Source: Rossellomorea marisflavi (lineage in GTDB: Bacteria; Bacillota; Bacilli; Bacillales; Bacillaceae_B). Taken from it: DNA of 64,000 bases. Every line of letters begins with the position of its first letter. Position 1 is the stretch's first letter. The notes under the pieces were generated by a model. The model did no database searches and was not told where the DNA came from. It worked only from the letters and a program-made list of their open reading frames with translations. The DNA is taken from contig NZ_CP081870.1 in the NCBI RefSeq assembly GCF_022170785.1, positions 4,235,346 to 4,299,345 of the forward strand, written 5' to 3'. Both the position numbers and the translations under genes were made by a program. Shown one piece after another: positions 1-8,610 of this stretch.

Positions 1-511
1 CAAGGGCGATGGCAATCATGATCCGCTGCCTCATCCCACCGCTGAATTCGTGGGGATACTGTTCGTAGCGTTCGGAAGGGTTCGGGATCCCGACCTTCCT
101 GATCATCTCGACAGCCCGCTTCTTCGCTTCATCCCGTTTGACGCTCTGATGGGTGATGATGCTTTCTTCGATCTGCTTCCCGACCTTCATCGTCGGATTC
201 AGGGACGTCATGGGATCCTGGAAGACCATGCTGATCCTGGATCCTTTGACCTTCTGCATCTCCCGTTTGGAAAGCTTCAGGAGGTCCCTCCCGTCAAACA
301 ACACTTCTCCTTGCTTAATCCGTCCCGGAGGGGTTGGGATGAGCCCCATGACGGCTTGCACCGTCACACTCTTCCCGCTTCCGCTCTCCCCGACGATGGC
401 GAGGATCTCTCCTTTATTCACATGGAAGGATACGTCCCGTACTGCCTGGACCTCGCCTCCGTATGTTTTAAAACCGACTTCCAGATGGTTGACTTCAAGT
501 AGACGTTCCAT
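1..511 (-). CDS. dppD: Dipeptide/oligopeptide ABC transporter ATP-binding protein DppD, C-terminus beyond window edge
   Basis: Partial gene: about 170 N-terminal residues are present and the reading frame runs open through base 1. The visible part is the first half of an ABC ATPase: Walker A GESGSGKSV near residue 40, a Q-loop VFQDP, and the signature SGGMRQR near the window edge. It would energise the DppB/DppC permease for peptide import at the membrane. The start ATG at 511 lies 13 bases after the dppC stop, with an AGGAGGTGA-type ribosome site. Fourth gene of a dppA-B-C-D operon, as in B. subtilis. The family is certain; substrate preference is inferred from the operon. Confidence 0.93.
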   Translation of the reverse strand, partial: MERLLEVNHLEVGFKTYGGEVQAVRDVSFHVNKGEILAIVGESGSGKSVTVQAVMGLIPTPPGRIKQGEVLFDGRDLLKLSKREMQKVKGSRISMVFQDPMTSLNPTMKVGKQIEESIITHQSVKRDEAKKRAVEMIRKVGIPNPSERYEQYPHEFSGGMRQRIMIAIAL

Positions 512-524
512 CCTGTTCACCTCC

Positions 525-1466
525 TTATTTATTCGATTTAGGATCCAGTGCGTCTTGAAGACCGTCGCCAAACGCATTGAATGCGAACATGGTGAGGGAA
601 ATCATCAAGCCTGGGAAGAATAGACGCCACCACTGGCCGCTTAGGATGACACCAAGTGAATCATTTGCCATTGTCCCCCAGCTGGCAAAAGGAGCCTGGA
701 CACCGAGTCCAAGGAAGCTCAGGAACGATTCGGCAAAAATGGCCTGTGGGATCGTGAACGTCAAGTTGACGATGATGATCCCGGCTGTGTTCGGGATCAG
801 ATGCCGCCAGATGATCTTCGAATGGGAGGTGCCCAGTTTTTCTGCCGCGAGTACATATTCCTGCGACTTCAGCTGCAGGATCTGTCCCCGGATGATCCTC
901 GCCATCCCTACCCAGCCCGTGACGGAAAGGGCAATGATGATGGACGTGATGCCTGGTTCCATGATGACCATGAGGAGGATGACGATGAGCAGATAAGGGA
1001 TTCCGTATAAGATCTCCACGATCCGCATCAGGATGCTGTCGATGCGGTCACCGACCTTGCCGCGGCCTGCCATGTAGCCGGAAATCCCGCCTATGGTCAC
1101 ACCGAGGATGATATCAATGGCAGCAGCAATGAGACCGATGGTAAGGGAGACTCGCGCTCCGTACCAGGTTCGTGACCACACATCCCGTCCGAGGTCATCC
1201 GTACCGAACCAGTGATCCCCGTTCGGCGCAATATTCGTTTTCTCAAGATCCTGCCCTGCTGGGTCATACGGTACAAGATGGGGTCCGAAGATACCTAATA
1301 GAATGATGACGAATAGCAGTGATAGCCCCAAAATGGACATCTTGTTCTTGATCACATTCAGGAGCATTTCCTTCCATACGCCCATGCTTGGGCGTTCGGC
1401 TGCTTCCTGTTCTGTTTTGTTGGCTAATGGACGGAATAGGGAGTCGTCGACTCGTTTGGCTTCCAT
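525..1466 (-). CDS. dppC: Dipeptide ABC transporter permease DppC
   Basis: 313-residue inner-membrane permease of the DppC/OppC family. It has an N-terminal cytoplasmic stretch, a first membrane helix at about residues 38-58, the OppC_N domain, then a five-helix BPD_transp_1 domain with an EAA-type loop (AAEKLGTSHSKIIWRHLIPN). I start it at ATG 1466, one base after the dppB stop, because a GGAGGGG ribosome site sits just upstream; a start five codons earlier would overlap dppB. It pairs with DppB to form the translocation path and couples to the DppD ATPase. Substrate is presumed to be di- or short peptides because of the dppA neighbour. Confidence 0.93.
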   Translation of the reverse strand: MEAKRVDDSLFRPLANKTEQEAAERPSMGVWKEMLLNVIKNKMSILGLSLLFVIILLGIFGPHLVPYDPAGQDLEKTNIAPNGDHWFGTDDLGRDVWSRTWYGARVSLTIGLIAAAIDIILGVTIGGISGYMAGRGKVGDRIDSILMRIVEILYGIPYLLIVILLMVIMEPGITSIIIALSVTGWVGMARIIRGQILQLKSQEYVLAAEKLGTSHSKIIWRHLIPNTAGIIIVNLTFTIPQAIFAESFLSFLGLGVQAPFASWGTMANDSLGVILSGQWWRLFFPGLMISLTMFAFNAFGDGLQDALDPKSNK

Positions 1467-1467
1467 G

Positions 1468-2394
1468 TTACTCCCCTCCACTCGTAAGTTTTATTCTCGG
1501 GTCGATGAATCGGTAGGAAATGTCGATCAAGAACAGGGTAACCACCAAAAGGGTGCTGAAGAAAATCGTCGTCCCCATGATGACGGGATAATCCCTGTTG
1601 AAGATGCTGTCGACGAAGTAGCGGCCGATACCCGGTATGGCAAAAATCTTCTCGATGACGAAGGTACCGGTGATCAAGGCGACGAACAGCGGTCCGATGA
1701 AGGAAATCACGGGAAGGATGGCATTCCGGATCCCGTGCCTGATGACAAGCTTGGTCGTCGATAACCCTTTGGCATCGGCGGTCCGGATGTAGTTCTGGTT
1801 CAGCACCTCGAGCATGCTTGAGCGCATGAAGCGTGCGATGACGGCGAGTGGTGTCGCAGCCAGGGCCAGTGACGGGAGGATGGAGTGCTGCCATGTTCCC
1901 CAAGAAGCGACGGGGAAAATACCCCATTCTACTGCGAAATACTTAATCAGGAGCGGCGCCAGGATGAAGCTCGGAACCGATATCCCGATGATGGCGACGA
2001 ACATGGACAGATAATCCAGTGCCCGATTATGATGGAGCGCAGCCACAATGCCGAGCAGCAGACCGAACGCCAAGGCGATGACAAGCGCCTGCAGTCCCAA
2101 GAGGGCCGATGCCGGTGCTCCTTCTGCAATGATCGTATTGACCGAACGCGTCTCCGACTGGATGGAAATGCCGAGGTCAAAAGTGGCCAAGTCCTTCATA
2201 TATAGAAGATACTGAACGGCAATCGGCTCATCGAGATTGTATTTCGCCCGCATATTCTGCAGCACTTCAGGCGGCAGGACATCGGCATCCGAAGCAAACG
2301 GATCCCCCGGGATCATCTTCATGATCAGGAACGTCAAGCTGGCAATGACCCAGATGGTCATCAGCATGGTGAACAATCGTTTAACTATGTACAT
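1468..2394 (-). CDS. dppB: Dipeptide ABC transporter permease DppB
   Basis: 308 residues, the usual length for DppB/OppB permeases. The N-terminal helix (residues about 8-28) is followed by a periplasm-facing loop with the family's PGDPF stretch, then five further helices and the EAA-type coupling loop in ADAKGLSTTKLVIRHGIRN. The start ATG at 2394 has a strong GGAGGTGAGTGG ribosome site. It forms the heterodimeric channel with DppC; the gene lies between dppA (31-base gap) and dppC (1-base gap), so all are probably one transcript. Confidence 0.94.
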   Translation of the reverse strand: MYIVKRLFTMLMTIWVIASLTFLIMKMIPGDPFASDADVLPPEVLQNMRAKYNLDEPIAVQYLLYMKDLATFDLGISIQSETRSVNTIIAEGAPASALLGLQALVIALAFGLLLGIVAALHHNRALDYLSMFVAIIGISVPSFILAPLLIKYFAVEWGIFPVASWGTWQHSILPSLALAATPLAVIARFMRSSMLEVLNQNYIRTADAKGLSTTKLVIRHGIRNAILPVISFIGPLFVALITGTFVIEKIFAIPGIGRYFVDSIFNRDYPVIMGTTIFFSTLLVVTLFLIDISYRFIDPRIKLTSGGE

Positions 2395-2425
2395 CCACTC
2401 ACCTCCAAGGTTTTTTTGTTCTGTA

Positions 2426-3274
2426 TCAGGCGTTCACACTGCCGAGCACACCATTGGTCGCCGACATGGCAATGATCACACATCCCCACATATGCTTGTA
2501 CGCCGTAACCATATCATCACAGGTGAAACGGATGCTCCTCGGCCCGGTCAGTTCCACCGTCGGAAGCGTCGTAGTCATCATCGCCTGCTGTGATCCCTTC
2601 AGTACAAGGTCGAAGGTGACGGGCCCCTCGGTTTGCAGTGGTACGCCCTGTTTGGTTTCTTTCACGGCTTCTTCCGCTTTTTCCCGGATTTCCTTCCGTG
2701 CCACTTCAGGGTGGAGAAGCTCGGCTGCGAATCGGTCCACGGCACGTTTTGTGACGGCTGCTTTCACTGAAGGCAACGTTTCCTTCACTTCAGCGACGTA
2801 CGCATCGTCACCCGAGATGAAGATGGCCGGTACTCCGAAGCTTCCTGCCACGAGAGAATTCATCTCTGTTTCCCCGACAACCTGTCCATTGATCTTCATT
2901 TCGTTTACACAAATGCCGGCAAGGGTGTGACTGATGACCGCCCGTTCCGATCCCGCTTCACGACCGTGATGGCCGACGAACATGATGCCGTCGAAGCTTT
3001 CATCCAGTCCCTCGAGCTGACACATGACGCGGTTGTTGCCGGATACGAGAGTGGCACGGGGATCCAGTTCTTCAATCAATAGATTCGACATATTCCCGTG
3101 CCCATCGGCTACGACAACGGCCGTTGCCCCGCCGTTATATGCTCCTTCAATGGCCGCATTCACATCGGCGGTCATCAGGTGCCGGAAGCGCTGATATTCA
3201 GAAGGCGTCTTCAGCTGCTGATTGGTTGCCACTCCTGATATTCCTTCCATGTCTGCAGAGATAAAGATTTTCAT
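2426..3274 (-). CDS. dppA: D-aminopeptidase DppA (M55 family)
   Basis: 282 residues, slightly longer than the 274 of B. subtilis DppA. DppA is a zinc-dependent, self-compartmentalising decameric D-stereospecific aminopeptidase thought to use D-Ala-D-Ala type peptides. The family's metal-binding signature is visible: SADMEG at residues 6-11 (D8, E10), DGHGN with H59, GHHGRE with H102/H103, and GETE near 134-137. First gene of the dpp operon on this strand; the start ATG 3274 has a GAGGG ribosome site. In B. subtilis the operon is induced at the transition to stationary phase; that regulation cannot be read here. Confidence 0.95.
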   Translation of the reverse strand: MKIFISADMEGISGVATNQQLKTPSEYQRFRHLMTADVNAAIEGAYNGGATAVVVADGHGNMSNLLIEELDPRATLVSGNNRVMCQLEGLDESFDGIMFVGHHGREAGSERAVISHTLAGICVNEMKINGQVVGETEMNSLVAGSFGVPAIFISGDDAYVAEVKETLPSVKAAVTKRAVDRFAAELLHPEVARKEIREKAEEAVKETKQGVPLQTEGPVTFDLVLKGSQQAMMTTTLPTVELTGPRSIRFTCDDMVTAYKHMWGCVIIAMSATNGVLGSVNA

Positions 3275-3296
3275 AGGAAACCCTCATTTCATTTTT

Positions 3297-3818
3297 TTAT
3301 AAGTATTCAAACGTATTCTTATAGTTTTCGAGCTGGATGATGGTGTTGTAGGAAATGACCCCTTCGATCTTATCCAGCTTGAAGATGAAATCCCTGATGT
3401 CTTCCTGATTCTGGACGTTGATCTGGATCAGGAGGGGATACTCCCCGGAAGTGATTGTAATATAGCGTACCTCCCGGATCTGGCTGAGGGAGTTTTTCAC
3501 CTTCTCGATCATCCCCTGTCCCACCTTCAGCTGTATAATCGCGCCTGCCTTTAACCCCAAGGCAATCGGATTGACGACACCAACGACTTCAATGATTTCG
3601 TTTTGCACAAGATTTTTATACCTGAGCCGGATGGTCTTTTCTGTTACTTCCAGTTCATTTGCTATTTCAGAAAAGGGAATTCTCCCATCCCTCGATAGCA
3701 TTTTGATAATTCCACGATCTAATTCATCGATCTGATAGTCCACTTGCTTCCCTACTCCCCGAACGTATTTCTCAAACTTATTACCCATATCAGTACACAA
3801 TCTGAAATTAACGAACAT
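3297..3818 (-). CDS. Lrp/AsnC family transcriptional regulator
   Basis: About 160-173 residues. An AsnC-type winged helix-turn-helix is clear (ELDRGIIKMLSRDGRIP, then IANELEVTEKTIRLRYKNL), followed by a C-terminal RAM/ligand-binding beta-alpha-beta domain. Family members bind DNA as oligomers and sense amino acids. It lies 22 bases upstream of dppA on the same strand and divergent from the amidohydrolase-peptidase genes, so control of either unit is a reasonable inference. The start is uncertain: neither TTG/ATG candidates at 3818 nor ATG 3788 (MGNKFEK) has a good ribosome site; the latter is closer to typical family length. Confidence 0.85.
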   Translation of the reverse strand: MFVNFRLCTDMGNKFEKYVRGVGKQVDYQIDELDRGIIKMLSRDGRIPFSEIANELEVTEKTIRLRYKNLVQNEIIEVVGVVNPIALGLKAGAIIQLKVGQGMIEKVKNSLSQIREVRYITITSGEYPLLIQINVQNQEDIRDFIFKLDKIEGVISYNTIIQLENYKNTFEYL

Positions 3819-3939
3819 TTACAATACTAAATTTTTCAATTACTATCGTTATAAGGAAATTTTGAGTATAGAGGGTATTATATAAAATTAATTTTCAGAA
3901 AGCAATGATAATTCTGGATAATAGGAGGGAATTTATTTC

Positions 3940-5076
3940 ATGATAGCTTTAACGAACGTAACAGGTGTAGATGGGACGGGGAGAGAACTGAAAGATTCGA
4001 TCATTCTTATTAAAGAGGGGAAGTTCGTATCGGTGGATGCGGATTCCGTACCAGAAGGATATGAAGTAATTGATGCCGCGGGCAAGTATTTCACACCGGG
4101 GTTGATTGACGTGCACACCCATCTCGGGGTCCACGAAGAGGGACTTGGAAAGGAAGGGCAGGATTTCAACGAAACGAGCTCCGCCACCACCCCGGGAGTC
4201 AGGGCGATTGATGGGATCAATCCAAAGGACCGAGGATTTGAAGACGCAAGACGGGCAGGGGTAACCACGGTTCAGGTTATGCCGGGAAGCGCCAATGTGA
4301 TCGGCGGGGAAATGTGCGTACTGAAGACGGTGGGGGACATCGTCGATGAGATGGTCATCCGGAATCCATCGGGTCTGAAAGCAGCTACGGGAGAAAATCC
4401 GAAGCGATTCCACGGGGAAAAGGGCCGGATGCCTACGACGCGTATGGGCGTGGCCGGCCTCCTGCGAAAGAAGTTCATCGAGGCGCAGAACTATAAGAAG
4501 AAAGTATCATCAGGGGAAACCGGCCGCGATGTGGAGCTCGAGCCTATTGTCAAAGTGCTGGATAAAGAGATCCCACTGCGGGTCCACGCACACCGCGCCG
4601 ATGATATCGTGACGGTGCTGAGACTGAAAAGGGAGTTCGACTTCGATGTGACGATCGAACACTGTACGGAAGGTCACCAGATCGCCCCGTTCATCGCGAA
4701 GCACGATGTTCGCGTATCCGTTGGACCAACCATGACGCCACGTTCAAAAGTAGAGCTCTCCGATAAGGGATGGAACACACTCCTCGCCCTTGCCGAAGCA
4801 GACGTACCGTTCTCGATTACGACCGATCACCCTGTCATTTCCATCGAGCACCTGATGACGAGCGTGATTCTCTCCGTGAAATACGGACTGACCGAAGCGC
4901 AGGCCATGAAGGCCATCACATCCGATGCTGCTAAGCATCTCGGCGTGGACGACCGGGTAGGGACCGTGGAAGCCGGCAAGGATGCGGATTTTGTCCTGTG
5001 GAATGGGACGCCGTTCGACCTCAGGAACCAAGTGGAACATACCTATATCAACGGAGTGCGGGTTTTCGGCGAGTGA
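3940..5076 (+). CDS. Amidohydrolase family protein (metal-dependent, possibly dipeptidase-like)
   Basis: 378 residues with the amidohydrolase-superfamily layout: N-terminal beta-sandwich strand, then GLIDVHTHLG (first two metal histidines) near residue 58, HAHR near 216, EHCTEGH near 240 and the metal aspartate in TTDHP near 290, ending in the usual VGTVEAGKDADFVLW segment. It resembles the imidazolonepropionase/dipeptidase-like branch. The substrate is not known; its place ahead of two peptidases suggests processing of a peptide-derived amide or cyclic product. A GGAGGG ribosome site precedes ATG 3940. Stop is 31 bases before the next gene, implying an operon. Confidence 0.85.
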   Translation: MIALTNVTGVDGTGRELKDSIILIKEGKFVSVDADSVPEGYEVIDAAGKYFTPGLIDVHTHLGVHEEGLGKEGQDFNETSSATTPGVRAIDGINPKDRGFEDARRAGVTTVQVMPGSANVIGGEMCVLKTVGDIVDEMVIRNPSGLKAATGENPKRFHGEKGRMPTTRMGVAGLLRKKFIEAQNYKKKVSSGETGRDVELEPIVKVLDKEIPLRVHAHRADDIVTVLRLKREFDFDVTIEHCTEGHQIAPFIAKHDVRVSVGPTMTPRSKVELSDKGWNTLLALAEADVPFSITTDHPVISIEHLMTSVILSVKYGLTEAQAMKAITSDAAKHLGVDDRVGTVEAGKDADFVLWNGTPFDLRNQVEHTYINGVRVFGE

Positions 5077-5107
5077 CCGTACCCGTCATTATAAGGAGGA
5101 CTTCAAG

Positions 5108-7072
5108 ATGACCAAAGGACTTTCATCCAAGGATCTACTCGACTTTTCATTCATTTCCGATCCCCAGATTTCACCCGACGGCAAACGGGCCCTGTTTGTC
5201 AAAAGGACCGTGCTCAATGACGAACGTTACCGGTCCAATCTGTATCATATCAACCTCGTGACCGGAGAGATTTCTCCCTTCACCCACGGGGATGCTTCCG
5301 ATACGCAGCCGAGGTGGTCTCCCGACGGAAAGAACATCGTATTCGTGTCAGATCGGTCAGGTAAACGCCAGCTTTGGCGCATGGCCACGGACGGAGGAGA
5401 AGCAAGAGAGGTTACCTCGTTCAAACATGGTGCTTCCCAGCCAGTCTGGTCGCCTGATGGAAAGAAGATCATCGTCACGGCCCCGTTACGTGAGAGAGAA
5501 GGATTGCGGAAAGCGGAAGAAAACAAAGAAGAATCAACGCTCAAGCCCTTTATCACCACGAGCATGCAATATAAGTCCGATGCCGAAGGATTTTCCGATG
5601 GCACCTATCGCCAGCTTGTCCTTTTAGACCTTGAAACGGGGATGGAAACCGTGCTGACAGGCGGACCGTATGACCATGGAATTCCGGCCTTCTCACCCGA
5701 CGGATCCACGGTAGCCTATTGTGCCAACCGCTCTGCCGATCATGAGAGGACCTTCTTCTCTGACGTTTATGAGCTCGACTTGGAAACCCTGAAGGCGGAA
5801 GTCCTCACCAGCGGCGACCTTCGTTTGCGCTTGCCGAACTATTCCCCGAAAGGCGATACCCTTTCCCTTCTCGGAGATGATATGACATATGCCGGTTCAA
5901 CGCTCACAAGGGTTTGGACGCTTGATCGAAAGACGAGGGAATTGACTTGTCTTACTGAGGACTGGGACGTGGAATGCAGCGATGTGGCCATCAATGATAT
6001 GGGGACGGGAACGGCCGTCGGTGCGGTATGGTCAAAGGATGGCCATGCGCTGTACTTCGCTGCGAGCGACCGCGGTGCCACCAACCTTTACCGCATCACA
6101 TTGGAGCGTGAGATCACCACGATCATCGATGGGAAGCGGCAGGTGTACGGCTTCAGCATGGACTCCGCTCAGGACAACATCCTGTTTGCCGTCAGCCAAT
6201 ATGATATTCCGGGAGATCTATTCCTCCTGGATTCTACTGGTGAGAAGAGACTTTCGTGGGAAAACGAGGATGCTTTAAAGGATATCGAGCTCTCCATCCC
6301 TCAAGAATTCCCGATTCAGGCAGAGGACGGAACGGTTCTTCAAGGATGGATCATGAAGCCTGTTGGCAGCAATGAAACATCCCACCCCCTTGTCGTGGAA
6401 ATCCACGGTGGTCCCCATGCCATGTACAGCTACGGATTCATGCACGAGTTTCAGGTGCTTGCATCCAAGGGGTATGGCGTCCTTTATACAAATCCGAGGG
6501 GAAGCCACGGGTACGGTCAGACCTTCGTCGATGCCGTCCGGGGCCGGTACGGGGGGATTGATTATGAAGACATCATGACGACACTGGACCAGGCGCTCGA
6601 GACCTTCGACTGGATCGATCCGGATCGCCTCGGTGTCACCGGAGGAAGCTACGGCGGCTTCATGACAAACTGGATCGTAGGTCAGACTGACCGCTTCAAG
6701 GCAGCCGCCACCCAGCGCTCGATCAGCAACTGGATCTCCTTCTTCGGCGTCAGCGATATCGGCTATTACTTTACGGAATGGGAGCATAAGACGACCATCC
6801 TCGAGGATCCCGATGAGCTTTGGCGCATCTCCCCTTTGCGCTATGTGAAGAACGTAGACACACCGCTCCTGATCCTTCACAGCGAGAACGACCTTCGCTG
6901 TCCAATCGAGCAGGCGGAACAGCTGTATATTGCACTGAAGCAACTGAAGAAGGAAACGCGTTTCGTCCGGTTCCCTGAATCCAATCACGAGCTGTCACGA
7001 AGCGGCAAACCAGGTCTGAGACTCATCCGCCTCGATGAAATCACCGATTGGTTCGATCAGTATCTGAAATAA
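5108..7072 (+). CDS. S9 family peptidase (prolyl oligopeptidase / acylaminoacyl-peptidase type)
   Basis: 654 residues. The N-terminal two thirds is a beta-propeller with repeated WSPDGKxI/FSPDG-type WD40-like blades (TolB-like), which in this family gates access to the active site. The C-terminal alpha/beta-hydrolase (Peptidase_S9) has the nucleophile in TGGSYGGFMTNW, the aspartate in HSENDLRCP and the histidine in ESNHELSRSGKP. Close in type to B. subtilis YuxL. I start it at ATG 5108, after the AAGGAGGAC ribosome site, rather than at upstream codons overlapping the amidohydrolase. No signal peptide, so it probably acts in the cytoplasm on imported peptides. Confidence 0.92.
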   Translation: MTKGLSSKDLLDFSFISDPQISPDGKRALFVKRTVLNDERYRSNLYHINLVTGEISPFTHGDASDTQPRWSPDGKNIVFVSDRSGKRQLWRMATDGGEAREVTSFKHGASQPVWSPDGKKIIVTAPLREREGLRKAEENKEESTLKPFITTSMQYKSDAEGFSDGTYRQLVLLDLETGMETVLTGGPYDHGIPAFSPDGSTVAYCANRSADHERTFFSDVYELDLETLKAEVLTSGDLRLRLPNYSPKGDTLSLLGDDMTYAGSTLTRVWTLDRKTRELTCLTEDWDVECSDVAINDMGTGTAVGAVWSKDGHALYFAASDRGATNLYRITLEREITTIIDGKRQVYGFSMDSAQDNILFAVSQYDIPGDLFLLDSTGEKRLSWENEDALKDIELSIPQEFPIQAEDGTVLQGWIMKPVGSNETSHPLVVEIHGGPHAMYSYGFMHEFQVLASKGYGVLYTNPRGSHGYGQTFVDAVRGRYGGIDYEDIMTTLDQALETFDWIDPDRLGVTGGSYGGFMTNWIVGQTDRFKAAATQRSISNWISFFGVSDIGYYFTEWEHKTTILEDPDELWRISPLRYVKNVDTPLLILHSENDLRCPIEQAEQLYIALKQLKKETRFVRFPESNHELSRSGKPGLRLIRLDEITDWFDQYLK

Positions 7073-7086
7073 AGGAGAGATGCGAG

Positions 7087-7683
7087 ATGAACGTCTTACT
7101 CACAGGATTTGAAGCCTTCCTCGGCATGGAGTCCAACCCGACTGAGATCATCGTCCGTCAGCTGGACGGATCGACCGTGGCCGGGAACACCATCATCGGA
7201 AAAGTACTTCCCGTCGACTTCACCCAGTCGGCGGGCATCCTCCTCGACGCCATCAAGGAGCATGAACCTGACGTCGTCCTGTCCCTCGGACTTGCTGCAG
7301 GAAGGAACCGCATCACCCCAGAGAGGATCGCCATCAACTGTATGGACGGAGAGCCCGACAACGCAGGAAACCGCTATGACGGGCAAAAAATCATCGAAGA
7401 TGCCCCCGATGCGTACTTCTCGACCCTGCCCATCAAGGAGTTTGAAATGGAGCTCCGCAGGCAATCACTGCCCGCCAGTATCTCCAATACGGCCGGGACC
7501 TATCTGTGCAACCAGATCATGTACGCCGCCAGGCATCATATCGAAACACATCAGCTGAAGATCCGCTCAGGATTCGTCCATATTCCGGCGCATCACGGAC
7601 TTGCTTTGGATAATAAAAAGCTTCCATCTTGGTCTGTAGGGGATTTAGTAGAGAGTGTGCGGGTGATGGTGGGTATTTTGTAA
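7087..7683 (+). CDS. pcp: Pyrrolidone-carboxylate (pyroglutamyl) peptidase
   Basis: 198 residues, somewhat shorter than the ~215 of B. subtilis Pcp at the C-terminus. It removes N-terminal pyroglutamate from peptides (cysteine peptidase C15). Catalytic triad positions are visible: Glu in TPERIAINCMD, Cys in AGTYLCNQIMY, His in GFVHIPAHH. N-terminal LLTGFEAFLG is the family start. Start ATG 7087 follows AAAGGAGAGATGCG, 14 bases after the S9 peptidase stop, so the three genes form one peptide-degradation operon ending at the terminator at 7697-7732. Confidence 0.95.
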   Translation: MNVLLTGFEAFLGMESNPTEIIVRQLDGSTVAGNTIIGKVLPVDFTQSAGILLDAIKEHEPDVVLSLGLAAGRNRITPERIAINCMDGEPDNAGNRYDGQKIIEDAPDAYFSTLPIKEFEMELRRQSLPASISNTAGTYLCNQIMYAARHHIETHQLKIRSGFVHIPAHHGLALDNKKLPSWSVGDLVESVRVMVGIL

Positions 7684-7696
7684 GATTCGTTAAACG

Positions 7697-7735
7697 AAAA
7701 GAGCGGGATGCTTATGTGCTCCCGCTCTTTTTTTA
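7697..7735. terminator. Bidirectional terminator between pcp and the converging membrane-protein gene
   Basis: A 12-bp stem AAAAGAGCGGGA / TCCCGCTCTTTT with an 11-base loop, flanked by A-run and T-run, so it can serve both strands. It overlaps the end of the minus-strand gene by a few bases. Confidence 0.85.
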
Positions 7736-8440
7736 TCTCATTCGTTCTTTTTTCGGCCGGCCAAAACCTGAATACATACTCTTCAATTGCTCCGGATTTT
7801 GGAGGATATACATGTATCGATGCAGGTATGTAGCTATGTACGCCATGATCAAGATTAGTACAGAGTAAGCGCCAACCAATACCATCATCTTAAAGGATTT
7901 CGACACGGTTAAAGAGAGCAGGAATTGAGCCCCGATGTATCCCATACTTGATGCAGTAATGATCGGGGACAGATTGAGGCTTGAAGGATTCTCATCCAAC
8001 CTGTCATAAGTCCCGGAATACAACATCCGGTAATTGAAGATTTGAAAAAATACGAGGGCAGCAACCAGAAGGACGGCACTGATCACACCATAAAGTGGCC
8101 CCTCCACTCCTACATGCACATACATTAATTTTTGGGAAACGATGAAATAAAGGTAAGCTACGGCGACACCCAACACACCCATGTACAAGAAATAGGATTT
8201 TTCAAACTTAAAGGGTGCCACAAGGTAGACGATCCCCCATATATGCATGAGTATGACTGGGATCATGCCCGCCCAAAAGAATCCTCTATGAAAAGGGTCA
8301 CTAAGGAGAGGGAGTACCCCGAGTAAGTCCATGAATAGTAGTAAGAATACAACTACATTCTGCCGATTTTCCTTAGGGAATTGCATATGAGTCAGGTAAA
8401 AGTCGGGTAAATCTTTCTCTTGTTTTTTCGGTTTATTCAC
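7733..8440 (-). CDS. Hypothetical multi-pass membrane protein
   Basis: 235 residues, not recognised. A charged N-terminus (KKQEKD) is followed by about six hydrophobic stretches, roughly at residues 29-46, 56-75, 82-102, 114-135, 160-178 and 186-205, and a basic C-terminal tail. The start appears to be GTG at 8440, with AGGTGACCCTGGA upstream. It converges with pcp and has no operon partner. Function cannot be stated; it could be a small permease-like or sensor membrane protein. Confidence 0.7.
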   Translation of the reverse strand: MNKPKKQEKDLPDFYLTHMQFPKENRQNVVVFLLLFMDLLGVLPLLSDPFHRGFFWAGMIPVILMHIWGIVYLVAPFKFEKSYFLYMGVLGVAVAYLYFIVSQKLMYVHVGVEGPLYGVISAVLLVAALVFFQIFNYRMLYSGTYDRLDENPSSLNLSPIITASSMGYIGAQFLLSLTVSKSFKMMVLVGAYSVLILIMAYIATYLHRYMYILQNPEQLKSMYSGFGRPKKERMR

Positions 8441-8582
8441 TCCAGGGTCACCTCTTATTTTGATAATCTTGTATGAAATAAATGCTTATTTCCAATTTTT
8501 TAACATCTTTATCATGATTGTATCGTTTTTGGTTTCTTTTTACCAAACGTTATTCCTCTTCCAAAACTCATAATCTACTCAT

Positions 8583-8608
8583 AAAAAAGAAGCATAGAAT
8601 CCTATGCT
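8583..8608 (-). terminator. Terminator of the FAD oxidoreductase gene
   Basis: Stem AGCATAG / CTATGCT with a four-base loop and an A-run on the plus strand (U-run in the transcript), directly after the stop codon at 8611. Confidence 0.7.
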
Positions 8609-8610
8609 CC

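Noticed and set aside
1424..1927. 167-codon open frame on the minus strand inside dppB
   Set aside because: A shifted-frame shadow of dppB; the composition is rich in Arg/His/Pro and no ribosome site is present.
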